A stretch of 43,655 bases of DNA from NCBI RefSeq assembly GCF_020253525.1, contig NZ_JADCBK010000058.1:1-43655 (forward strand). The letters are read 5' to 3'. The translations under genes and the position numbers were made by a program. The notes under the pieces were generated by a model. The model did no database searches, had not been told where the DNA came from, and saw nothing but the letters and a program-made list of their open reading frames with translations. This stretch comes from Aquidulcibacter sp. (GTDB lineage: Bacteria; Pseudomonadota; Alphaproteobacteria; Caulobacterales; Aquidulcibacteraceae). This document shows positions 17,739-26,098 of the stretch, one piece after another (position 1 is the stretch's first letter; each line of letters opens with the position of its first letter).

Positions 17739-19260
17739 GGTCTAATGCCTCCAAGATATGCTGTGAATCAGCCTTGATCTCATCGCGTCGAGACGGTCCC
17801 ATTTTCCGCCACGTGGCATAGACAGGACCCATACGGGGATTTCCGCCCAGTTTGTCTTCATTGCGTCCGATGAAATCCCAATAGAGCGGATTGAAAGGGC
17901 AGGCCCGTGGCCCGGACTTTACTGCGGGATCATAGGCGCAGCGCTGACAGTAATCGCTCATCTTATGAATATAGGCGCCACTGGCCGCATAGGGTTTGGA
18001 GGCCATGATGCCGCCATCGGCATAAAGAGCCATTCCAATCGTATTGGGAACTTCCACCCACTCAAACGCATCTGCATAGACACTCAGATACCACTCATGC
18101 ACCTCATGAGGATTGAGCCCGGCAAGTAAGGCAAAATTTCCTGTGACCATAAGGCGCTGAATATGGTGGGCATAGGCTTCGCGCTTAGTTTGACCAATAG
18201 CCGCAGCCATACAGGCCATTTTGGTTTGCCCTGTCCAATAAAATGCGGGTAGGGGGCGTTTAGCGTCAAGGTGATTGAAGCCCGAATAGTCGGGCGCATG
18301 AAGCCAATAAATGCCGCGCACATATTCGCGCCAGCCAATGATTTGCCGGATAAATCCTTCAACAGCGGACAAAGGTGCACGCCCGGCTTGATATTCCACT
18401 TCTGCCCGACGGCATAAATCCAAAGGTTCCAGAAGGCCCACATTGAGATAGAGCGACAGCACCGCATGATTGAGGAAAGCTTGGCCCTCGAGCATCGCAT
18501 CTTGGGTTTCGCCAAAGCGGGGCAGGTGGTTGGCCAAAAAGTGATCACGCGCAAGCTCTGCCTCTGCCGCAGTCGTCGCAAACCAAAATGGCTCTAGGTC
18601 GCCAAAGTGGTCGGCAAAACGGTTCGATACGAGCTCAATCACCTCTTGCGTTATGGATGAGGGTGAAACGCGGCGCGGCGGCAGCATGAAAAGATCAGGT
18701 TTTGCCGGCTTGCGGTTCTCATGGTCAAAGTTCCATTTGCCGCCAACAGGTTGATCCCCTTCCATCAGAAGTCCTGTTCGACGACGCATGTCGCGATAGA
18801 AATACTCCATCACAAAGCTCTTGCGGCCGGCTGCCCAAGCACGGAATTGCGCCTCGTCACATAGGAAACGGTCATCCTCACGGAGCATCACCTGCAAATC
18901 GAGGCTTTCAGCCCAGTGTCGCTGCATCTCCAAAACGCGCCATTCCGAAGCCCGGGTCATTGCAAGCGCTTTGGGGTCGTGACGGGTGATGGCACGCCTG
19001 AGTTCGCCATCGAAACTGCCCGTATTTTCAGGGTCATCTATGCGCACATAGTCGACGGTGAAACCTTGACCACGAAGCGTCTCAGAAAAAGCGCGCATGG
19101 AAGCTAGAATGAAGGCAATCTTCTTCTTGTGATGGCGAACTGAAACCGCTTCGGCTTGGGCTTCGACCATCAAAATGATGTCAGTAGCCGCGTCAGCCCC
19201 ACGCAGGGCAGAAACTTTCGGCGAAAGCTGATCGCCCAAGATAAAGCGCAAGGTTTTCAT
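17725..19260 (-). CDS. iron-sulfur cryptochrome/photolyase (PhrB-type, predicted 6-4 photolyase)
   Basis: 511 residues from the ATG at 19260 (MKTLRFILGDQLSP). This is the deoxyribodipyrimidine photolyase-related (FeS-BCP) family. An N-terminal Rossmann-like domain (about residues 1-140) is followed by the helical FAD domain with GFIRQIIGWREYVRGIYW. Four cysteines fit the [4Fe-4S] ligands of PhrB: one in KMACMAAA, then CQRC and ACPFN; their spacing (88, 3 and 13 residues) equals that of PhrB Cys350/438/441/454. Members repair 6-4 photoproducts using FAD and a lumazine antenna. The open frame extends upstream to 19404, but this overlaps the HAAS gene and is not protein-like. Confidence 0.92.
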   Translation of the reverse strand: MKTLRFILGDQLSPKVSALRGADAATDIILMVEAQAEAVSVRHHKKKIAFILASMRAFSETLRGQGFTVDYVRIDDPENTGSFDGELRRAITRHDPKALAMTRASEWRVLEMQRHWAESLDLQVMLREDDRFLCDEAQFRAWAAGRKSFVMEYFYRDMRRRTGLLMEGDQPVGGKWNFDHENRKPAKPDLFMLPPRRVSPSSITQEVIELVSNRFADHFGDLEPFWFATTAAEAELARDHFLANHLPRFGETQDAMLEGQAFLNHAVLSLYLNVGLLEPLDLCRRAEVEYQAGRAPLSAVEGFIRQIIGWREYVRGIYWLHAPDYSGFNHLDAKRPLPAFYWTGQTKMACMAAAIGQTKREAYAHHIQRLMVTGNFALLAGLNPHEVHEWYLSVYADAFEWVEVPNTIGMALYADGGIMASKPYAASGAYIHKMSDYCQRCAYDPAVKSGPRACPFNPLYWDFIGRNEDKLGGNPRMGPVYATWRKMGPSRRDEIKADSQHILEALDHGGV

Positions 19261-19343
19261 GAAGCATCCAATGGGTAGATGGATGAGAACTAGGGCATAG
19301 GAAGCTGAAATCCAGTCAGGAATGTCATGGTCGTTATCGACGT

Positions 19344-20279
19344 CTAACGCTGCTTCGACAGGGCTAGATGTGGTTTCAGTGCTTGATTGCGCCATTTCAG
19401 CCAAACATCAGCGCACGTAACCCCCGCAATCAATGAAACCCAGAATTTCATGGATGAGTCTGTCGGTGTTGCTGAAAACATAGGCCCAGCCAACACCGAC
19501 CATAGGCTAATCACAGCAATGGCAACTGACAGGCCAAGCGCGAGTTTCCGGGTCACTGGTCGCCAGCGGCCTTCAAGTATCGCAAAAGCATAGGTGAGGA
19601 GCGCTAGTGCGAGTGCACCCCACAAGAACGGGGCCCGATCGGATAGGAAATGGATATCATAAGAGAAAGCTTGGGCGAGCATTGCTGGGCTTTGACCACC
19701 TAAGAGCAGATCAAAGAAAGAAATTGGGTTCATTAAGATCATAAGACCCACTAATCCGGCGAGCAATCCAAAGGTCGCAGTCGGTCGCGAAACAAGGTCT
19801 GGATCACGCACAGGAGGAAGGTTTGCCGGCTTCCAAGTGAAGAGTTTTGGTTGCGCGCGGCGCAGCGCGCCGAGGGCCCAGAACCACGATAGCAAAACGC
19901 CTAACACAATGAAGATCGCATCCTTCAGGCTATCCTGTAACACTGTGCTTGTCGTAGTTGGCGAGGATAGCCCAATGCTGATCGCCAAGACACTCAAACC
20001 GAGAACTAAGCCAAGGGCAAGCTTCGAGAAGAGGGGTGCATCAACTGCTTCGATGATGGGGGTAGGCCGATGATAGCGCAGGGCAACTTCTTGCGGCGGC
20101 CCAAAGGCGATGATCCGTTCTTCAACTTGCTGAAGACTAGGGATAGTGTCACCAGTTATCGCTTGGATGTCCTCGTGCAACAAGGCATAGAGTTCGGCGT
20201 GCACATCAGCGCGGATCGCATGCGGTAGCCGTGAGGCGACCGCTTGTGCATAGCGCTGGATCAGTTCGTCAGGCGTCAT
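19344..20279 (-). CDS. multi-pass membrane protein with N-terminal HAAS-like domain
   Basis: 311 residues. The first 75 (MTPDELIQRYAQAVASRLP and GPPQEVALRYH) resemble the HAAS signalling/permease-prefix domain that usually sits beside PadR regulators. Six or so hydrophobic segments follow (for example FSKLALGLVLGLSVLAISIGL-like and FLWGALALALLTYAFAIL-like stretches). The ATG at 20279 has GGAAGG eight bases upstream and lies inside the last codons of padR. Function is not established; such proteins may act as stress-responsive membrane effectors or anti-regulators. Confidence 0.82.
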   Translation of the reverse strand: MTPDELIQRYAQAVASRLPHAIRADVHAELYALLHEDIQAITGDTIPSLQQVEERIIAFGPPQEVALRYHRPTPIIEAVDAPLFSKLALGLVLGLSVLAISIGLSSPTTTSTVLQDSLKDAIFIVLGVLLSWFWALGALRRAQPKLFTWKPANLPPVRDPDLVSRPTATFGLLAGLVGLMILMNPISFFDLLLGGQSPAMLAQAFSYDIHFLSDRAPFLWGALALALLTYAFAILEGRWRPVTRKLALGLSVAIAVISLWSVLAGPMFSATPTDSSMKFWVSLIAGVTCADVWLKWRNQALKPHLALSKQR

Positions 20280-20619
20280 GGGGGTGTCCTTCCTTGAATA
20301 GATTTTCCATCACGGCAGACAGGCTTCGCCATGAAATCACCAATTGGGGGTAGAGCCTGCGTCCTTCGTCACTCAGCATGTAATAGCGACGGGGCGGACC
20401 ATCCTCGATCCGCCACTCGCTGGATAGGAGCCCTTGGTTTTCGAGGCGACGCAGCAGGGGATACAGTGTTCCTTCCTCAACCTCCATGCCGTATTCGGCG
20501 AGGCGCTGGCGCAAGGAATAACCATATTGAGCCGTTGCTAACTGGGACATTGCCGCCAACACGATCGCGCCGCGCCGGAGGTCACCCTCAAATTTGGGAA
20601 AGGCATCTTCTACTACCAT
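20269..20619 (-). CDS. PadR-family transcriptional regulator
   Basis: 116 residues from the ATG at 20619 (MVVEDAFPKFEGDLRRGA); a GTG at 20643 is possible but lies inside the palindrome. The winged helix is clear: GYSLRQRLAEYG, then EVEEGTLYPLLRRLENQGLL and PRRYYMLSDEGRRL. PadR proteins repress their own operon and release it on ligand binding. It overlaps the HAAS membrane protein by 11 bases and is preceded by a perfect palindrome (20630-20650), its likely operator. Confidence 0.92.
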   Translation of the reverse strand: MVVEDAFPKFEGDLRRGAIVLAAMSQLATAQYGYSLRQRLAEYGMEVEEGTLYPLLRRLENQGLLSSEWRIEDGPPRRYYMLSDEGRRLYPQLVISWRSLSAVMENLFKEGHPHDA

Positions 20620-20629
20620 GTAGAACCTA

Positions 20630-20650
20630 ATACTGTGTGTCACACAGTAT
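20630..20650. promoter_or_regulatory. perfect palindrome, candidate PadR operator
   Basis: Ten-base arms ATACTGTGTG and its exact complement flank a central T, 11 bases before the padR ATG. PadR-family regulators bind dyad-symmetric sites of this kind in their own promoters, so autoregulation of padR-HAAS is the simplest reading. The divergent lipoprotein gene starts 110 bases away and could be co-regulated. Confidence 0.65.
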
Positions 20651-20759
20651 GTCTAGCCGGAGTAACAGCTCCTTCTATAAGCGTTCGTTCTCGACAAGAT
20701 CGCCCGCTTATCATAACTTGCTAAATGTAATGACCGGGGGCGGTCGAATGGGGGCGAAT

Positions 20760-21197
20760 ATGAGCAACGCGAGAACGGGATTGAAGCTTGGTCTAGGTAT
20801 GGCTGTCCTCGCCTTGCTCGTCTCTGGCTGTGCGACTGCTCCGCCAAAGTCAGATGCAATCGTGCTCGGCGATGATATCTGCGCCGGGGAAGCCACGCGG
20901 ATCTATTTCCCGCATGGCGAAAGCACGCTTGGCCCCTTGGCCGCGCAAGTGGTTGTGCGGGTGCAAGACCAATTGGCGCAATGTCCCAGACGGCGCATTG
21001 TTCTGGTCTCCCTTTCTGGCGATGATGGGCCTCCGTCCAGTCTCGAAAATCGCGAGGAGCGTGCTGCGATTGTGCGCCAAATTCTGGTCAGTCGCGGAGT
21101 TGCAGAAAAACGCATTACCGCAACAGCTCAAGGCCCAATGGTTGACCAAGCCCCAAAAGGCCCAATTGGTGGCGTCCTAATCTTTACGCGTCCTTGA
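20760..21197 (+). CDS. OmpA-like domain lipoprotein
   Basis: 145 residues. An N-terminal lipoprotein signal (KLGLGMAVLALLVSGC) has a clear lipobox, LVSGC. The rest resembles a small OmpA-C-like domain: RIYFPHGESTLGPLAAQVV, EERAAIVRQILVSRGV, ITATAQGP. Such domains sit in the periplasm and may contact peptidoglycan, though the canonical binding residues are only partly visible. The ATG at 20760 has GGGGG six bases upstream; in-frame ATGs at 20748 and 20730 are alternatives. The stop overlaps the VOC ATG by one base (TGATG), so the two are coupled. Confidence 0.75.
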   Translation: MSNARTGLKLGLGMAVLALLVSGCATAPPKSDAIVLGDDICAGEATRIYFPHGESTLGPLAAQVVVRVQDQLAQCPRRRIVLVSLSGDDGPPSSLENREERAAIVRQILVSRGVAEKRITATAQGPMVDQAPKGPIGGVLIFTRP

Positions 21198-21580
21198 TGT
21201 CCAAACAGGAGTCTGTTGGTGCGTTCGCCATTGTGCCAACCAATGATTTGGTTGCCACATCCGCATTCTGGGAGCGCCTGGGGTTCCAGCGGGCGGGCGG
21301 TGACCCGAATTACATCATCCTGACCGGCTGGGACTGTGAAGTCCATGTCACCCAAGCCGGCGAGGGACCTTGGAGCGTGCCCGTTGATCATAACCCCTTC
21401 GGTGTCTTCATCCGCACACCGCATGTTGATGCCATTGCCGCCCTTGTTGACGATTTAATCATCCGGCCGGGCGGTATTTTACGTCACCGCGAATGGGGCA
21501 TGTATGAATTCGCCGTCGGCGCACCCGACGGCCTGCTGGTTCGCATCGGCTGGCCGTCAAGTTTGGTTGGCAAGGTTTAG
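21197..21580 (+). CDS. VOC-superfamily protein (glyoxalase/bleomycin-resistance type)
   Basis: 127 residues with a single vicinal-oxygen-chelate domain: an N-terminal IVPTNDLVATSAFWERLGF, then EVHVTQAGEGP, and a C-terminal GMYEFAVGAPDGLLVRIG. Members bind metals or drug-like ligands; bleomycin-resistance-type members sequester drug without catalysis. The metal residues cannot be assigned securely. The TTG at 21194 is in frame, but the ATG at 21197 overlaps the lipoprotein stop and is preferred. Confidence 0.85.
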   Translation: MSKQESVGAFAIVPTNDLVATSAFWERLGFQRAGGDPNYIILTGWDCEVHVTQAGEGPWSVPVDHNPFGVFIRTPHVDAIAALVDDLIIRPGGILRHREWGMYEFAVGAPDGLLVRIGWPSSLVGKV

Positions 21581-22029
21581 ACCCGCGAACCGCACCAAGT
21601 GAGCGCAAACAAACAGGTGCTCTGGAACATGCCTCAAGACACTTTGTGAAATCCCTCAGAAACTGCGCGTAAGTGGCTTCATTGCTGCGGCCCTCGGTCA
21701 GGGCAAGAACGGTCTGGTTGACCTTGCAAGCTACAAGCCCTTGACCCTATTCCCATCTATGACACCAACAAGAGCTCACAGCGATGTCAATTCTATTCCA
21801 AAAGTTCACAAAATGAAAAAGATTGACGGACACCTCCAAAAACCCAGAGACACCTTCTTTTTGTGGGCATTTACTTGTGCTGTAGCCATTGTCGTAATGG
21901 CCTATCTTGCCGGCAATGACATTGCGCGATAGTCGGACACATCAAATTCAGGCTGAGGTGACGCGCTAGGCGAGGATGACTAGTTTATTGTCTGAATGGT
22001 TTCTGAAGCTATTGCTTCAAAAAGCAATT
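21581..22029. other. mostly non-coding gap
   Basis: Apart from the weak 39-residue frame at 21813-21932, nothing clear is seen. An imperfect hairpin (GAAGC/GCTTC) near 22001-22014 lies downstream of cobA on the minus strand but has no U-run. Confidence 0.4.
21813..21932 (+). CDS. possible small single-pass membrane protein
   Basis: 39 residues from an ATG at 21813: basic N-terminus (MKKIDGHLQKPRD), one hydrophobic helix (about residues 14-34) and a short tail. The topology is that of a small inner-membrane protein. There is no obvious Shine-Dalgarno, and no family was recognised. The same frame is open back to 21603, so the start is uncertain. It could be chance. Confidence 0.3.
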   Translation: MKKIDGHLQKPRDTFFLWAFTCAVAIVVMAYLAGNDIAR

Positions 22030-22806
22030 CTAGCCGACCGATGATGCAAATTTTCCGACAACTTGGACTGAGACAGGAACCTCAACATCCACCTCTGCTC
22101 CTGCAAACACCTCCCCAATCATCATCAGCACGGGCCCAGAGCCCACTTTAATAGCGAGGTCTGGCAGGTCTGATAGAGGTCCTTTGACCGTGAAGTTGGA
22201 GGGCCGCGAGACGTCTTCGGCCAATATGACGGGCAGGGTGGCGGGCATGCCTAGATCGAGGAGGCTGTCGCGGATCCAGGCCGCATCACCACGGCCCATA
22301 TAGATGACAGACGTATCCGCAGCCGCAACCGCCTTTGCCCACGCAGGTGAGGCTTGGCTGCCACGGGCCACGGTTGGGGTCACAAAGGTCACCGAGCGGG
22401 AGAGGCCGCGTTGGGTAAGCGAGGTGGATAGGGCCGAAGCCGCACCAAAGGCCGCACTAATCCCCGGCACGACCGAGACAGGGATACCCGCTTGCACGCA
22501 GGCCTCAATCTCCTCATGGGCGCGCCCAAATAGCATGGGGTCTCCACCTTTGAGGCGAACGACCAACTTGTGCTTTGTGGCCGTTGCGACCAACAAACGA
22601 TTGATCAAGGCCTGATCCATCGAGACGCGACCGCCGCGCTTGCCGACCGGCACTTTTTTAGCGTGCGGGGCGAGGGCCAAAATCTCGTCTGTCACCAGGG
22701 CATCATAGAGGATGACCTCAGCGCGTTCGATCAAGCGAAGCGCCCGCACGGTTAGCAGGTCTGCCGCACCGGGGCCTGCCCCAACCAGATAGACGTGACC
22801 GGTCAC
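22030..22806 (-). CDS. cobA: uroporphyrinogen-III C-methyltransferase
   Basis: 258 residues, length typical of single-domain SUMT. It makes precorrin-2 from uroporphyrinogen III with two SAM molecules, feeding siroheme for sulfite reductase. Seen: VYLVGAGPGAADLLT at the N-terminus, VPVGKRGG, VVRLKGGDPMLFGR, VPGISAAFGA and SVIYMGRG, all SUMT signatures. Starts at a GTG that overlaps the DUF934 stop by 4 bases (GTGA). Operon context with cysI supports a siroheme rather than cobalamin role; no CysG dehydrogenase/ferrochelatase domain is attached. Confidence 0.95.
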   Translation of the reverse strand: MTGHVYLVGAGPGAADLLTVRALRLIERAEVILYDALVTDEILALAPHAKKVPVGKRGGRVSMDQALINRLLVATATKHKLVVRLKGGDPMLFGRAHEEIEACVQAGIPVSVVPGISAAFGAASALSTSLTQRGLSRSVTFVTPTVARGSQASPAWAKAVAAADTSVIYMGRGDAAWIRDSLLDLGMPATLPVILAEDVSRPSNFTVKGPLSDLPDLAIKVGSGPVLMMIGEVFAGAEVDVEVPVSVQVVGKFASSVG

Positions 22807-23420
22807 GCAGCCGCTCTTTCCAGATTAGCATTGTTTGCCAACACAAAGTCGCGCTCGTCGGCTGCCCACTGATAGACGGCGGGGAAGGATTCAAAGGCAC
22901 GTTTAGCGGCTGCGACATCTTGGTCACCGCGCAACGCAAAACTATCGATGCCGCAGCGGGCCATGGCAAACAGCTGGTCAATCAAGACATCGCCGACAGC
23001 CCGAATTTCACCTTTGAAGCCCAAGCGTGAGCGCAGCAAGGTAGCGATTGAATAGCCGCGCCCATCGTTGAACTTGGCAAACTCAACCGCGATTACGGCC
23101 AAACCATCCAAGTGACCGGCCAAAGCCAATGGGTCATCGGTTGGCATCAGGACGATGCCGCCGGGTGCGTCAGAAGTTGCACCATCGCGCGCCAACCATT
23201 CAGGCAGAGTCAACAAAGTGCCATGCTCCCACGCCGAGACGCTGGGGGCTTCAGGCTGTTTGACGTTTGGTCGAATAAGGCTGCGCACATCGCCCTGGCC
23301 TTGATTGATCACGTCCATATTCGGTAACGGATTTGGGGCGGGGGCGGGGCGGAAAGCGCCTTCTGGCAAAGGAAGCGTCCGAATGTCGCTGGGCGAGAAG
23401 AGTTTCAACAAAGTGCTCAT
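22803..23420 (-). CDS. DUF934 protein (sulfite-reduction associated)
   Basis: 205 residues. DUF934 proteins are found beside cysI/cysH in alphaproteobacteria and are thought to help electron transfer or sulfite reduction; no catalytic mechanism is established. Conserved-looking blocks are VIAVEFAKFNDGRGYSIATLLR and GFKGEIRAVGDVLIDQLFAMARCGIDSF. The protein starts at an ATG overlapping the cysI stop by one base (TGATG), and cobA overlaps its end. It is likely cytosolic. Confidence 0.9.
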   Translation of the reverse strand: MSTLLKLFSPSDIRTLPLPEGAFRPAPAPNPLPNMDVINQGQGDVRSLIRPNVKQPEAPSVSAWEHGTLLTLPEWLARDGATSDAPGGIVLMPTDDPLALAGHLDGLAVIAVEFAKFNDGRGYSIATLLRSRLGFKGEIRAVGDVLIDQLFAMARCGIDSFALRGDQDVAAAKRAFESFPAVYQWAADERDFVLANNANLERAAA

Positions 23421-25111
23421 CAGTTTGCTTCCTGAATTTGGGGGGAGGGGGAAGTTTGGACGGTGTCGCTTTGGAAAGCGGCCTCTTGGAAGGCTACCTT
23501 GCCTAAGCGCTCAACGGCATCGATGAATATTTCACCGTTGTTTCGGTTTTTGAGGTAAAAGTCGGTGAGGCGTTCGATGGTCGGCGCAACAGCTTCGCGC
23601 GGGATAGCTTTTCCCACAATTTGGCCAAGCGCGGTTTTGGTATCGGTGCGGCCGCCGATCAGGATTTGGTACCATTCCTCGTCCTTTTTATCGACGCCCA
23701 GAATGCCGATATGGCCGACATGGTGATGGCCACAGGCATTGATACAGCCCGACATCTTGATGGCCAGCGTGCCAATATCTTGTGCTTTGGCTGCGAGGGT
23801 TTCTTGCACAGCCGCTGCGACCGGGATCGACTTGGCATTGGCCAAAGCACAATAATCGCCGCCTGGGCAGCAAATGATATCGGTTGCCAAGCCAACATTT
23901 GGCTCTGACAGGCCAAGGGCCTCGAGCGCTTGATAAAGCGCCCAAAGATCGGAGCGCGCCACATCGGCCAAGACCAAATTCTGGTGATGGGAAACCCGGA
24001 TCTGCCCGAAGGAAAAACGGTCAGCCAGATCAGCAATCGCGTCCATCTGGTCGCTCGTCGCATCGCCTGGTGCCACGCCCAGCGGCTTTAAACTGATGGT
24101 TACAGCGCCATAGTTTTCGCGCTTGTGTTTGGCGACATTGCGTTTCACCCACGCGTTAAAGCGTGGATCAGCCAAACGGTGGCGGGCCTCATCTTGATCG
24201 CCAGAAGAAGCACTTTGATACGGTGGCGCACCAAAGAAGGCGGTCATACGATCGAGTTCTGAGGCCGCCAAAGTCGCCGGACCGCCTTGGAGATGGGCGA
24301 ACTCCTGCTCCACTTCTTCGCCAAAGCGTTCAGGGCCGAGGGCATCAACCAGAATTTTGATGCGGGCCTTATAGATATTGTCGCGCCGGCCCCAACGATT
24401 ATAGGTTCGCAGGACTGCCTCAGTATAAGACAGCATGTCGCGCCAATGCAGGCAGGTCTTGATCACGGGGGCGACCCGCGGCGTCCGGCCTTGGCCACCA
24501 CCAACCTTCACGGTCAAGCGCACTTCGCCTGCTTCATCGCGATATACATCGAAAGCAAGATCGTGGACTTCGCTTGCGGCCCGGTCTTCAACGGCGCCAT
24601 TGAAAGCGACTTTGAATTTGCGCGGCAGGAAAGCAAATTCAGGATTGAGGGTTGACCATTGACGCATCAGTTCTGCCAAGGGACGAGGATCTACCCGCTC
24701 GTCATGGGCAACGCCTGCCAAGTGATCCGTCGTCACATTCCGGATGCAGCTGCCGCTTGTTTGGATTGCGTGCATTTGCACACTTGCGAGATCGGCCAGA
24801 ATTTTATGCACTTCTTCCAGCTTCACCCAGTTGAATTGGATGTTCTGCCGCGTGGTGAAATGGCCAAAGCCCCGATCATAGGTACGGCCAATCTGGGCCA
24901 ACATGCGCAATTGTCGCGACGAAAGCAGGCCATAGGGGATCGCAACCCGTAATAAGGGCGAGTGACGCTCAACATAGACGCCGTTTTGTAGTCGCAGTGG
25001 CTTAAACTCATCCTCCGAAATCCGGCCGCTCAAATAGCGTTCCGTCTGATCGGCGAATTGCTTGACCCGCGCATCCACGATGCTCTGGTCTATGGCATTA
25101 TAAATATACAT
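23420..25111 (-). CDS. cysI: sulfite reductase hemoprotein beta-component
   Basis: 563 residues. Siroheme and [4Fe-4S] enzyme that reduces sulfite to sulfide with six electrons. Two nitrite/sulfite reductase ferredoxin-like halves are seen (GFGHFTTRQNIQFNW near 81-95; RFSFGQIRVSHHQNLVLAD near 365-383). The cluster ligands follow the family rule C-x5-C and C-x3-C: C415/C421 (CPGGDYC) and C456/C460 (CINAC). Heads the minus-strand operon cysI-DUF934-cobA, divergent from cysHDN. No cysJ flavoprotein gene is in the window, so ferredoxin or another donor is probable. A nitrite reductase role is less likely given the sulfur neighbours. Confidence 0.95.
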   Translation of the reverse strand: MYIYNAIDQSIVDARVKQFADQTERYLSGRISEDEFKPLRLQNGVYVERHSPLLRVAIPYGLLSSRQLRMLAQIGRTYDRGFGHFTTRQNIQFNWVKLEEVHKILADLASVQMHAIQTSGSCIRNVTTDHLAGVAHDERVDPRPLAELMRQWSTLNPEFAFLPRKFKVAFNGAVEDRAASEVHDLAFDVYRDEAGEVRLTVKVGGGQGRTPRVAPVIKTCLHWRDMLSYTEAVLRTYNRWGRRDNIYKARIKILVDALGPERFGEEVEQEFAHLQGGPATLAASELDRMTAFFGAPPYQSASSGDQDEARHRLADPRFNAWVKRNVAKHKRENYGAVTISLKPLGVAPGDATSDQMDAIADLADRFSFGQIRVSHHQNLVLADVARSDLWALYQALEALGLSEPNVGLATDIICCPGGDYCALANAKSIPVAAAVQETLAAKAQDIGTLAIKMSGCINACGHHHVGHIGILGVDKKDEEWYQILIGGRTDTKTALGQIVGKAIPREAVAPTIERLTDFYLKNRNNGEIFIDAVERLGKVAFQEAAFQSDTVQTSPSPQIQEAN

Positions 25112-25348
25112 TCGGGGCCCTTTATCTGGGGCCTATATCCCGGCTCTCCCGCGCGCGAACAATGCCAATCCGCTTAAGGTGTCTATTAGAAGACCTGATA
25201 GATGCCGGAATAGAAGGGCTTTCGACGAGTTTTAATAGGTTTGCTAATGGCAGCGTGCAGCTTCAATCGGTCGTTAAACGCGCAAGGGCTGCCTAAATCG
25301 GCTTGACGAGCCATGGCTTCCTGCCGGGGCATAAAAAAGTTGTGCACC
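25112..25348. promoter_or_regulatory. divergent cysI / cysH promoter region
   Basis: 237 bases separating the two sulfate-assimilation operons. Both promoters must lie here. GGGGCC occurs twice close to the cysI start (about 25114-25133). I found no CysB-type site, SAM riboswitch or terminator-like leader that I would defend. Confidence 0.4.
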
Positions 25349-26098
25349 ATGATCCTCCTCGATCAGTCAGAAAAACTGGTAACACCCAAAGCCGACCCCA
25401 AACGGCTCGCGACACTCGTGGTTCAGTTGGAAGCAAGCCTAAGGGCAATTGGCGCTCCAGGCAGGGCGGCACTGGCGAGCTCGCTCTCGGCAGAAGACAT
25501 GGTCTTAACCGATGTGATCGCCAGATTGGGCCTAAACATTGACATTTTCACCTTGCAAACCGGCAGGCTCCATCCAGATACGGTCGCCATGATCGCGCGG
25601 ACCGAGGCGCGCTACGGCGTGACCGTGCATCAATTTGAACCCGAAGTGGATGCACTGGCTGATTTTGTCGCCACCTATGGTCTCAACGGCTTTTATGAGA
25701 GCTTGGAAGCCCGCAAGGCCTGCTGTGGCGTGCGCAAGCTTGAACCCTTGGGCCGCGCCTTGAGTGGCTATGATGCGTGGATCACGGGCCAAAGACGCGA
25801 ACAATCTCTGACCCGCATACAGTTGGAAGAGCGCGAGGAAGATATAGCGCACGATCTGGTCAAATATAATCCGCTCGCCGCCTGGGCTTGGACAGATGTG
25901 CTGGCCTATGCTCAGCAGTTTCAAGTCCCTCTCAATCCACTCCATGCCCGCGGTTACGTTTCGATTGGCTGTGACCCGTGCACGCGTGCCATTCGGCCCG
26001 GTGAGCATGCCCGTGACGGGCGTTGGTGGTGGGAAAATGCCGACTCCAAAGAATGCGGCCTGCACCAGAATAATCACAATAAGGAAACAATCGCATGA
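25349..26098 (+). CDS. cysH: phosphoadenylyl/adenylyl-sulfate reductase, APS type
   Basis: 249 residues. PP-loop-fold reductase that converts APS (or PAPS) to sulfite using thioredoxin. SSLSAEDMVLTD near the N-terminus is the modified PP-loop. Cysteine pairs C125/C126 (ACCGVRK) and C208/C211 (GCDPC) are the [4Fe-4S] ligands that mark the APS type, and C236 in KECGLH is the catalytic cysteine. Because the cluster is present and no cysC is seen here, APS is the likely substrate. The ATG at 25349 is preferred; the ATG at 25313 adds a Cys-rich, unconserved leader. It overlaps cysD by 4 bases (ATGA). Confidence 0.94.
   Translation: MILLDQSEKLVTPKADPKRLATLVVQLEASLRAIGAPGRAALASSLSAEDMVLTDVIARLGLNIDIFTLQTGRLHPDTVAMIARTEARYGVTVHQFEPEVDALADFVATYGLNGFYESLEARKACCGVRKLEPLGRALSGYDAWITGQRREQSLTRIQLEEREEDIAHDLVKYNPLAAWAWTDVLAYAQQFQVPLNPLHARGYVSIGCDPCTRAIRPGEHARDGRWWWENADSKECGLHQNNHNKETIA

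Noticed and set aside
19261-19404. N-terminal extension of the photolyase
   Set aside because: Overlaps the HAAS gene and lacks family similarity; MKTLRFILGD is the family start.
21512-21532. 8-bp perfect hairpin (GCCGTCGG/CCGACGGC)
   Set aside because: Lies inside the VOC coding sequence and encodes conserved GAPDG; no U-run and no sign of a regulatory role.
21603-21812. Upstream extension of the 39-residue frame
   Set aside because: Open, but without a start with ribosome binding site or recognisable protein character.
22003-22026. Imperfect hairpins past the cobA stop
   Set aside because: Short stems (5-6 bp) and no U-run, so not called a terminator.
25112-25348. Possible SAM riboswitch or CysB site before the sulfate genes
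   Set aside because: No matching conserved core could be recognised by eye in either strand.
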